Assembly (NCBI GenBank): GCA_002049785.1
Contig: MUKB01000044.1
Location: 1-7,917, forward strand
DNA from: Caldifarciminota bacterium 4484_100
GTDB lineage: Bacteria; Hydrothermota; Tepidihabitantia; SM23-42
Reading direction: 5' to 3'
Length of the DNA stretch: 7,917 nt
In this document: piece after piece, positions 1 to 6,537 of the stretch
How the letters are laid out: every line of letters begins with the position of its first letter
How positions within the stretch are numbered: the stretch's first letter is position 1
The notes under the pieces: model-generated
Database searches by the model: none
Told to the model about the DNA's origin: nothing
Seen by the model: only the letters and a program-made list of their open reading frames with translations
Translations under genes and position numbers: made by a program

Positions 1-2469
1 TGGTATAATCTTGGTTGGCTTCCTGATACCCTGAATCCCTATGGCTATAAGTGGTGGAATAATGGTTCTGCTGCAGGAATCAATAATGCGATAAATTCCG
101 GTGCCTTTCTGGTTCTATACCGGGACCATGGTTCAATTTATGGCTGGGGTGAGCCTGCCTATGATACCACTGACCTTGATAATCTGATAAACACGATGTT
201 TCCCTATGTCCTGTCAATCTGCTGTTTAACCGGTAAATATGATTATATAAACCAGGTTTTTGCGGAAAAGTTTCATCGGATGGAGTATGGTTGTTTGGGG
301 ATTAATGCGGCAACCGAAATTAATTATTCATTTGTGAGCGATACCTATACCTGGGGTATTTTTGATGGTCTATGGGATGAGTTTGACCCTGGTTATCCCG
401 CGTTCGATTTACCCGGGCACAGGAATTTGCGTCCTTGTGAGGCAACAACCTATGGTAAATTGTATCTTGAGATGATGTGGTTTCCGGATTCTGCGGGTGT
501 AGGTCAATACCGGAACTATATACATTATCTTTTCCAGCATTTTGGTGACTGTTTTACAACCCTCTATTCAGAGATACCTCAGGAACTTTCAGTTAGTCAT
601 CTACCCACACTGCCTGCAGGCCAGACATATTTTACTGTAAGTGCGGATGATTCGTCGATTATTGCCTTGACTGTGGACGGAGAGATTATCGGGGTCGCTG
701 AAGGAACCGGCAGTCCTTTGCAGATTACAATTCCTGGTCAGAGTGCGGGTGAGATCGTGAAGGTGACCGTGACCAAGGCGAACTATTATCGTTATGAAAG
801 CGATGTGCAGGTGATCGGTGTTGAGCCCTGGGTTTCGATTGATTCCATATATATCAATGATTCTCTTGGAGGAAATAATGACCATAAGGTTAATCCCGGT
901 GAGACAGTTGACCTGGGTGTAAGGGTGAGAAATTATGGACCTGTCCAGAGTGATCCAATATATGGTTATCTTACTGGATCCGACCCTTTTGTTGTTCTTA
1001 ATACTGACTCCAGCTGGTATGGAGCGATTCCTGCAAATGATACAGCGCTTTCAAACCCATTCTATAATTTTAGTGTAGCAGATACCTGTCAAAATCACCA
1101 CATAATCCATTTTGCACTGGAATTTCATAACCTGAACGATTCGGTCTGGATAGATTCTTTCAATATCACTGTATATGCACCAATCCTGCAGTTTGTCGAT
1201 TTTTCAGTATTGAATGACGACAATGGTAATCACATTTTAGAGCCCGGTGAGACCGCAGACCTGGTGGTGACGATAAAGAATATCGGTGGTACATCCACAG
1301 GTAATGTGAGTTCAACACTCTTCAGTTTTAACCCCTATATTACAATCAATGATGGTTCTGGGAATTATGGTCCGATTGCACCGGATAGTTCGGCAAATAA
1401 TTTGGCAGATCCCTATAATGTAACTGCTTCCAGTTCTGCACCATACGATTCAAGGGTCGATTTCCAGATCGAGCTGGTTTCTGGTGGATATATTGAGACA
1501 CTCGATTTTTCTATGGTACTCGGAAGGATGCATTACTATATCTGGAACCCTGATATCACACCGCAGTCAGGCCTGGTGATCGATTCCATCCTCAATGCAC
1601 TCGGTTATGTCGGTCATTATGGCACAACCCTAACACAGGATTTGAATCTGTATAAGACGGTCTTTGTCTGCGCAGGAATCTACCCGAACAATTTTGTGAT
1701 TCAGGATGGCAGTCCTGAGGCGAATGCTTTGGTTGAATATCTCCAGGAACAAAGTGGCAGGGTCTATTTAGAAGGTGGTGATGTCTGGTATTATGATCCG
1801 CAGCATGCCGGTGGATATGATTTCGGACCCCTATTTGGAATCTCGGCAAATTATGATGGTGAAATTGATATGCATTCTGTGGCAGGAGAGCAGAATACCT
1901 TTACTCAGGGGATGAATTTTTCTTATAATGGAGAGAATGAATGGATAGATCATATCCAACCGGATAGTACAAATTCTTTTCTGATCTTTGAAGAGGGATA
2001 TTATAATTATGGTTGTGGTGTTGCCCGGGCCCAGGGTCCATCCAGAACGGTCGGGATTTCGTTTGAACTGGGCGGTCTGTTTGATACAACTCCACCCTCG
2101 ACCCGCGCATCATTACTCGATTCAATAATGCACTTCTTCGGGGTGTATTACGGGGTTGGTGAAAGACCGTCATCGGGTCTTTATCCTGCTACCGCTCTTA
2201 ATACCATCTACCCGAATCCCTGTTTACATTCTGTAACAATCCGCTATCAGATTGCACCACAGGATAGAGAGAAATCTCCTTCTTTGAGTATCTATGATGT
2301 CCAGGGTCGTCGGATAAGATGCTTCAGTCGTTTATCCAGGAGGCCGGTCAATTATATAATCTGGGATGGTAAAGACGATGCAGGACGGTCTGTTTCCAGT
2401 GGTGTCTATTTCGTGCGCTTTGAGGTTGGTGATTACAGGAGATGCGCAAAGATTGTTTTCTTGAGGTAA
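1..2469 (+). CDS. Secreted gingipain-like (C25) cysteine peptidase with C-terminal sorting domain, 5'-truncated
   Basis: The frame is open from base 1, so this is the last 822 residues of a larger protein; an ATG at 196 lies inside the catalytic domain and is not the real start. Near the N-terminal edge, a YRDHG motif (His43, bases 127-129) and a CCLTG motif (second Cys, residue 75, bases 223-225) match the gingipain His/Cys dyad. Their 32-residue spacing is close to the 33 in RgpB. After this come a C25-type Ig-like domain (about 200-270), two CARDB-like repeats (about 278-509), an alpha/beta region resembling a glutamine-amidotransferase or ThuA fold (about 511-718, with VFVCAG and YLEGGD strands), and a FlgD-Ig/type IX-like tail (about 736-822, with YPNP, YDVQGR and SGVYFVRF). 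The family degrades proteins outside the cell. The tail suggests export and surface attachment. The signal peptide and propeptide would lie upstream. Family call is firm; substrate is unknown. Confidence 0.88.
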   Translation, partial: WYNLGWLPDTLNPYGYKWWNNGSAAGINNAINSGAFLVLYRDHGSIYGWGEPAYDTTDLDNLINTMFPYVLSICCLTGKYDYINQVFAEKFHRMEYGCLGINAATEINYSFVSDTYTWGIFDGLWDEFDPGYPAFDLPGHRNLRPCEATTYGKLYLEMMWFPDSAGVGQYRNYIHYLFQHFGDCFTTLYSEIPQELSVSHLPTLPAGQTYFTVSADDSSIIALTVDGEIIGVAEGTGSPLQITIPGQSAGEIVKVTVTKANYYRYESDVQVIGVEPWVSIDSIYINDSLGGNNDHKVNPGETVDLGVRVRNYGPVQSDPIYGYLTGSDPFVVLNTDSSWYGAIPANDTALSNPFYNFSVADTCQNHHIIHFALEFHNLNDSVWIDSFNITVYAPILQFVDFSVLNDDNGNHILEPGETADLVVTIKNIGGTSTGNVSSTLFSFNPYITINDGSGNYGPIAPDSSANNLADPYNVTASSSAPYDSRVDFQIELVSGGYIETLDFSMVLGRMHYYIWNPDITPQSGLVIDSILNALGYVGHYGTTLTQDLNLYKTVFVCAGIYPNNFVIQDGSPEANALVEYLQEQSGRVYLEGGDVWYYDPQHAGGYDFGPLFGISANYDGEIDMHSVAGEQNTFTQGMNFSYNGENEWIDHIQPDSTNSFLIFEEGYYNYGCGVARAQGPSRTVGISFELGGLFDTTPPSTRASLLDSIMHFFGVYYGVGERPSSGLYPATALNTIYPNPCLHSVTIRYQIAPQDREKSPSLSIYDVQGRRIRCFSRLSRRPVNYIIWDGKDDAGRSVSSGVYFVRFEVGDYRRCAKIVFLR
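832..1527 (+). repeat. Two tandem CARDB-like domain repeats inside the C25 peptidase
   Basis: Two consecutive units of about 116 residues (832-1179 and 1180-1527) share the pattern of a beta strand, a D/N-rich turn, an N/E-PGET-x-DL motif, then a hydrophobic strand with K/RN-x-G. The 11-mer CCCGGTGAGAC occurs at 895-905 and again at 1243-1253, exactly 348 nt (116 codons) apart, showing an in-frame duplication that is still partly visible in DNA. Such CARDB-like beta-sandwich modules are usually spacers or adhesion modules in extracellular proteins. The D/N-rich turn before PGE could bind calcium, but that is inference. Unit borders are approximate. Confidence 0.68.
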
Positions 2470-2534
2470 GGGAGAGGTTGTTAATTGTGATTTATCTGGA
2501 TGATAATGGGTTCATATTTAAAGGAGGTCGCTGA

Positions 2535-2563
2535 AAGGAAACCTTGGGTATGTCGGTTTTCTT
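2535..2563 (+). other. Possible hairpin in the intergenic leader
   Basis: AAGGAAACC at 2535-2543 can pair with GGTTTTCTT at 2555-2563 (nine pairs, one of them G-U) around an 11-nt loop. It begins seven bases after an AAGGAGGT sequence. No T-run follows, so it does not look like an intrinsic terminator. It could be a transcript 3'-end structure for the peptidase mRNA or simply chance. The stem is AT-rich and only moderately stable. Confidence 0.25.
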
Positions 2564-2676
2564 CGTGCATTCAGTATTGTGGTTGTAGTATTGGATTATT
2601 AGCAAGGATGACAATATTTAGCCGGTCATAAGGCTCGAACAGAGAAGGTAGAGTTCATAGCGCTTGCAGATATCCC

Positions 2677-2705
2677 TTGACTTTATGCCCATTATTTATT
2701 ATAAT
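2677..2705 (+). promoter_or_regulatory. Sigma-70-type promoter for the signalling operon
   Basis: A TTGACT -35 box (2677-2682) and a perfect TATAAT -10 box (2700-2705) are separated by exactly 17 nt, the optimal spacing. It is placed directly before the first gene of the six-gene operon. Transcription would be expected to begin around 2711-2713, two to four bases before the ATG at 2715, implying a leaderless or nearly leaderless mRNA. Seen by match only; AT-rich sequence can yield chance hits, but the position strongly favours a real promoter. Confidence 0.7.
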
Positions 2706-2714
2706 CACTCTGTA

Positions 2715-3122
2715 ATGGTCAGGTCTCAGGCAATAACGGTTTCAGAGAAGAGAATGGCAGAACTGGAAAGACTCCTAACCGATTTCTGTAATCAGACAAA
2801 TACGGTTTGGGCAATATTTACAACCTTAACCGGTCAACTTCTGGCACAGCGCGGTTTTGTCTATTCTTTTGATGTCTTGACCATCGCGGCGCTTGCCTGT
2901 GGGGTCTTCAACTCGACGATGGAGCTCGCCCGTATTATCGGTGAGGAGAGGTTTTCTCAGTTTCTCCAGGAAGGAAAAAGTCATAGTATCTATTATACAT
3001 GTGTCAATGATGATTATCTCCTTGTTTCACTTTTTGATGATCGCACCTTAGCAGGTGTGGTAAAGGTCGCCTCTGAGGTCTTTTCCAAAGAGGTGGGGAA
3101 GATATTGAAGGATGGATTATGA
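2715..3122 (+). CDS. MglB-like Roadblock/LC7 domain protein (putative GAP for a Ras-like GTPase)
   Basis: A 135-residue single-domain Roadblock/LC7 protein. Residues 9-47 (helix 1, strand, TGQLLAQRG turn) line up without gaps with the start of Myxococcus MglB as I remember it. The second half carries the MglB-like pattern IGEERF, an EGK-x-x-SIYY strand, then LFDDRT-x-x-GVV. MglB dimers stimulate GTP hydrolysis by MglA and thereby set cell polarity for gliding and type IV pili. In-frame starts at 2664 (TTG) and 2685 (ATG) are rejected because they lie within or upstream of the promoter. The ATG at 2754 would cut into helix 1. The ATG at 2715 keeps the complete fold but has no Shine-Dalgarno sequence. 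It is the first gene of the operon and overlaps the next by 4 nt (ATGA). No MglA partner gene is visible, so the target GTPase is inferred; a generic Roadblock scaffold is the alternative. Confidence 0.82.
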   Translation: MVRSQAITVSEKRMAELERLLTDFCNQTNTVWAIFTTLTGQLLAQRGFVYSFDVLTIAALACGVFNSTMELARIIGEERFSQFLQEGKSHSIYYTCVNDDYLLVSLFDDRTLAGVVKVASEVFSKEVGKILKDGL

Positions 3123-4948
3123 AGCGGGTATTCAGTTTTGAGAATTTTTATGTGCACGACGGAAACAAGGTTGCATATCTTGCTGCCAAGAAGATTATTG
3201 AATTTCCGGGTGAATTATTTAACCCCTTTTATATCTATGGAGGAACCGGGTTGGGTAAGACCCATCTATTACGGGCATTATACAATGAACTGACCAAGAA
3301 CTCAAACCCGATCTTCCTCACCGCACCGGAATTTGAACAATATATGGAAGAGAATAAAGAATATGACCGAATCCTGATTATTGATGACATCCACAATGTT
3401 TCGGAGAAATATCAGCGTAAGATACTGGGGATGGTTGATATATTTATATCCAGTAATATTCAGCTCTGCTTTTCAGGGGTTCTGCCTCCACGCCAGATGA
3501 AGAACTTTGACCAGAGATTGCTTTCCCGTCTTGAAGGAGGTCTTGTCTGTGAACTCCAGCCACCCAAGGAATTTGCTTTAATCAATTTAATTAAGAAGAA
3601 GTCCGAAGAAGCGGGTATCATACTTCCGGATGATATCGCCTTGGAACTGGCTCAGGTTTCCACCGGGTCGATAAGGACGATTGAGGGGATGATCAATCGT
3701 CTGGTTGCCTACTCATCCCTTGGAAATCAGACCCTGGATATAAATAGTGTGCGTTTGATATTGAAAGAGTTCTATCCCAAGGGTATTTACAGTCCGGTTT
3801 CCTCTTTGCTTGAGGAGTTAAAGAAGAATGCATCCGAAGTCCTCGAAGGTGTTTCCGAAAAATTGAGTATGCGGGATGAGTATAAAGAGAAGATATATGT
3901 CTGGGAGATGAAGGGTTTTGACACCTCAGCATTGAAACCTTTCCTTGATGGAGACCTTGAGATTTTGAAGACCGAGTATGACAATTTCATTAAGAAGGTT
4001 GAAAGGCTTATTGAGCTTCAAAAGGAGTATGGTGCCCTTGATACAAGTGAATTTCCTGACCTTGCGATGCGGATTGAATCGATGCTCTTCTCACCGGATC
4101 GAGTGGAGGAGATAGAGGGTTTAATCAGTGAGATAAAGAAAGAGGCCAAGGCGGTTCCAGTGCGTTCATTCGATAATTATATAATCGGTGAATGTAATAG
4201 GTCCGCATACGAACTCTATAAAAACCAGATTGCCCAGAATCCCGGCCGTGAATTCAACCCCTTTATTATTCTGGGAGATCCAGGCACAGGCAAAACCCAT
4301 TTTCTTGAGGCGGTTAAACAGGATTTACAGTCAAAAAATATTCAGACAGTATTCTATGACATAAAACAGGAACTCTCTGCGGTTAACTTTGAGGAAACGG
4401 AGAATTTTGATGCGCTCATTTTCGACAATTTCCAGGAGATATTCTCTGCACCCGAAGATCTAAGAAAAAAGGTTTTTGAGGGTATCTTGAGATTTATTGA
4501 GAAGGATAAGGCGATAATAATCGGTGCCCAGCGGTTTACTGATAAGGCAGAACTGACACCGGATGAGCGGATGATCTTTGAGGTGGGTCTTGAGGTGGAG
4601 CTGGGAAGGCCGAGTCCAGACCTTGTGAAGGCCTATTTTAAATCGAGGTTACCTGAGGAACAGGCTGTCCAGATAATTGAACAGGGTGTGCCTCAGTTTT
4701 CCTCATTTTATGAGATTGAAGAGTATCTGAAATCGATAGAATCGAGGGTAGGTGGTGAGGTTATACCCTTAGGTTTACCCGGTGAAGAGGAGAAAGAAGG
4801 TGTTGAGAAGAAAGAGATTCCAGAATCAGAAAAGGAACCGGTTACAGTCAAACCTCGAGTTGAAGAACCTGAATCAGTAAAACAGAAGATATCGATCCGT
4901 TTTCTCCTACCTGAACTTACTAACGAGTTGATCGAGGAGAATTTCTGA
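3119..4948 (+). CDS. Tandem DnaA-like AAA+ ATPase, second module degenerate, no DNA-binding domain
   Basis: A 609-residue protein with two DnaA/Hda-type AAA+ modules. Module 1 (about 1-215) is complete: FSFENF with a GN-x-x-A entry motif, Walker A GGTGLGKT (41-48), Walker B ILIIDD (85-90), the SRLEGGL arginine-finger box (Arg137), and sensor 2 SIRTIEGMINRL (Arg186). A charged, probably coiled-coil linker follows (about 225-345). Module 2 (about 347-550) repeats the entry (SFDNYIIGECN) and has Walker A GDPGTGKT (386-393). Its Walker B reads IFDN (Asp436-Asn437), the arginine-finger box is lost, and no sensor 2 Arg is seen. A Glu/Lys-rich spacer (about 555-590) leads to a hydrophobic tail ending NELIEENF. 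DnaA domain IV (the DNA-binding helix-turn-helix) is absent, so this is not the replication initiator. It starts in an ATGA overlap, preceded by AAGGA at 3108-3112. I infer a nucleotide-dependent signalling or assembly switch; its partner is unknown. Confidence 0.85.
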   Translation: MKRVFSFENFYVHDGNKVAYLAAKKIIEFPGELFNPFYIYGGTGLGKTHLLRALYNELTKNSNPIFLTAPEFEQYMEENKEYDRILIIDDIHNVSEKYQRKILGMVDIFISSNIQLCFSGVLPPRQMKNFDQRLLSRLEGGLVCELQPPKEFALINLIKKKSEEAGIILPDDIALELAQVSTGSIRTIEGMINRLVAYSSLGNQTLDINSVRLILKEFYPKGIYSPVSSLLEELKKNASEVLEGVSEKLSMRDEYKEKIYVWEMKGFDTSALKPFLDGDLEILKTEYDNFIKKVERLIELQKEYGALDTSEFPDLAMRIESMLFSPDRVEEIEGLISEIKKEAKAVPVRSFDNYIIGECNRSAYELYKNQIAQNPGREFNPFIILGDPGTGKTHFLEAVKQDLQSKNIQTVFYDIKQELSAVNFEETENFDALIFDNFQEIFSAPEDLRKKVFEGILRFIEKDKAIIIGAQRFTDKAELTPDERMIFEVGLEVELGRPSPDLVKAYFKSRLPEEQAVQIIEQGVPQFSSFYEIEEYLKSIESRVGGEVIPLGLPGEEEKEGVEKKEIPESEKEPVTVKPRVEEPESVKQKISIRFLLPELTNELIEENF

Positions 4949-6537
4949 TGGCGATTAAAGGTTCTCTATCTGAAGCATCTTTACCCGATGTAATACAGCT
5001 TTTGACCTATTCGTTGAAATCGGGCTGTCTTTCTGTGACCGATGGTAAGAACTTCGGTAATATTTTTATAAAAGACGGCAAGATTATCTTTGCAACCATT
5101 TTGAATCGTAAGGAGAGGCTTGGGGATATTCTCGTCTTAAAGAATCAGATTGATAATGAAATCCTATCCCGGGCATTGGAAATCAAAAAATCGAATAAAA
5201 AGAAACGATTAGGTGAGATACTCATTGAGATGGGTGCAATAACCGAAGAGGCATTGAGTCAGGCACTCAAGGAACAGATAGAGCAGACGATTTTTACGAT
5301 GTTAACCTGGGAAAAGGGTTATTTCAATTTTGAGGCAGATCTACTTCCTGATCCGGATCAGTATACAGTGCAGCTTTCATCTCAGGAACTGCTGCTTGAA
5401 GGTGCGCGACGGATCGATGAGTGGCGTAAGATTGAAGATAAGCTTCCTCCGTTTGAAACGCCTCTGGTAAAGAAAGAGAATGTAGATAATATTCCCCTTA
5501 CTGAACAGGAATCAAAGATTATGGCCTTAGTGGATGGCACGCGTAGCATCGATGAGATTCTTAAACTCTCTGAGTATGATTTCTTCGAAACCTGCCGGAC
5601 AATCTATGGCCTACTCTCAGCCGGTTTTCTGGAAAAACCTGAAACACCGGTGATGAAGAAAGAGAGTGCGGGTGATATAACCGAATATAAGAATCTCGGG
5701 TTTGCGTTTTTTAAGACCGAGATGCTTGAAGAGGCGACCCGTGAATATAATCGGGTTCTTGAAATTAAACCGGATGATCCTGAGGCGCTGTTGTTTCTGG
5801 GGCTCATTTCCATTATAAATAAAGACTATGAAAAGGCCCGGGATTATCTCAGTCGATCCCTTGATGCTGAAAAGAGGTTGTCGACATTGCTCAACCTCGC
5901 CTTTGTTAATAACAAACTCGGCCATCCTGATAAGGCACTTGAACTTCTCCTGCAGGCAGAGGCTCTTGCTCCGGATAATCCCAAGGTTCAGTGTAACCTG
6001 GGAATTACATATTTTAAGATGAATGATTTAGATAAATCTGCAGAGGTATTTAATTCATTAAAAGAAAATTCTCCGGAATTTGTCACCCCATATATCTATC
6101 TTGCGTATATTAAAGCCGGGCAGGAAGATTTTATTAAGGCCGCAGAACTTCTTACTGAGGCCATTGATAAGTTTCCGCGGAATGCTTTTCTCAAGAATAA
6201 CCTTGCAGTATTATATGAACAGATCGACCGGCCTGAAGAAGCAGAGAAGCTGTATCGTGAGGCGCTTGAAAGCGATCCCTATAATTATAAGGTCTGCAAG
6301 AATTTTGCCGATTTCTATTATGAGGCACAGATCTTAGGTGCGGCAAAAGAGCTATACGAAAGGATTCCTGAATCAGACGCAGACTGGCAGGTACTTTTTA
6401 ACCTCGGAAATATCTATCTGAGACAGGGAAATGGAGAACAGGCACTTGAGCTCTGGAACAAGGCGCTTACATTAAGCCCGGAGAATAAGCTGATTCTGCG
6501 CAATATCGAACTCCTGAAACAATCCAGTGGAAAATAG
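4948..6537 (+). CDS. DUF4388 (PATAN) domain protein with eight TPR repeats
   Basis: A 529-residue cytoplasmic protein with no signal peptide or membrane segment. Residues 1 to about 150 form a DUF4388/PATAN domain: GSLSEASLPDVIQLL, a GCLSVTDG turn, an FIKDGKIIFA strand pair, and two helical LGDIL/LGEIL segments resembling the N-terminal domain of PilB/GspE-type ATPases. Residues about 182-232 look like the small helical/winged segment that often follows. Residues about 243-527 contain eight TPR units of roughly 34 residues, with typical LG-x-x-Y/F, A and P-x-N/D positions. PATAN domains occur in regulators of pilus motility in cyanobacteria, and TPR arrays bind proteins, so a scaffold role is inferred. 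The ATG overlaps the previous stop by 1 nt (TGATG), with a strong GAGGAGA at 4934-4940, seven bases upstream. Confidence 0.86.
   Translation: MAIKGSLSEASLPDVIQLLTYSLKSGCLSVTDGKNFGNIFIKDGKIIFATILNRKERLGDILVLKNQIDNEILSRALEIKKSNKKKRLGEILIEMGAITEEALSQALKEQIEQTIFTMLTWEKGYFNFEADLLPDPDQYTVQLSSQELLLEGARRIDEWRKIEDKLPPFETPLVKKENVDNIPLTEQESKIMALVDGTRSIDEILKLSEYDFFETCRTIYGLLSAGFLEKPETPVMKKESAGDITEYKNLGFAFFKTEMLEEATREYNRVLEIKPDDPEALLFLGLISIINKDYEKARDYLSRSLDAEKRLSTLLNLAFVNNKLGHPDKALELLLQAEALAPDNPKVQCNLGITYFKMNDLDKSAEVFNSLKENSPEFVTPYIYLAYIKAGQEDFIKAAELLTEAIDKFPRNAFLKNNLAVLYEQIDRPEEAEKLYREALESDPYNYKVCKNFADFYYEAQILGAAKELYERIPESDADWQVLFNLGNIYLRQGNGEQALELWNKALTLSPENKLILRNIELLKQSSGK

Larger units (their letters stand above)
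2470..2714. other. Intergenic region between the peptidase and the signalling operon
   Basis: About 245 bases with no convincing coding frame. No canonical GC stem followed by a T-run is visible after the peptidase stop codon, so how that transcript ends is unclear. It contains an isolated perfect Shine-Dalgarno-like AAGGAGGT at 2521-2528 with no usable start at the right distance, a possible weak hairpin at 2535-2563, and a near-consensus promoter at 2677-2705. The stretch from about 2564 to 2676 shows nothing I can name. Confidence 0.6.

Noticed and set aside
601..2173. Open frames on the minus strand inside the peptidase gene
   Set aside because: They are 85-94 codons of low-complexity, His/Arg-rich translation with no domain sign and are fully covered by a clear coding frame on the other strand.
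2331..2340. TTATCCAGG resembling a DnaA box, with a DnaA-like gene nearby
   Set aside because: It is a single imperfect match inside the peptidase coding sequence; there is no cluster of boxes or AT-rich unwinding element, and the AAA+ protein lacks domain IV, so no origin is supported.
2470..2520. Intrinsic terminator after the peptidase gene
   Set aside because: No GC-rich stem followed by a T-run is present in this stretch.
2531..2602. Possible 23-codon hydrophobic peptide after the AAGGAGGT sequence
   Set aside because: Its only early start would be CTG two bases after the ribosome site, far too close, and no other start fits.
2664..2714. Longer N-terminus of the Roadblock gene using TTG at 2664 or ATG at 2685
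   Set aside because: These codons lie upstream of or between the -35 and -10 boxes of a near-consensus promoter, have no ribosome site, and add residues not expected in MglB-type proteins.
3119..4948. Annotation of the AAA+ gene as replication initiator DnaA
   Set aside because: It has two AAA+ modules, no N-terminal domain I, no DNA-binding domain IV, and a signalling gene neighbourhood.
5604..6337. Short open frames on both strands inside the PATAN-TPR gene
   Set aside because: They are out-of-frame shadows of the TPR repeats with no recognisable motif.
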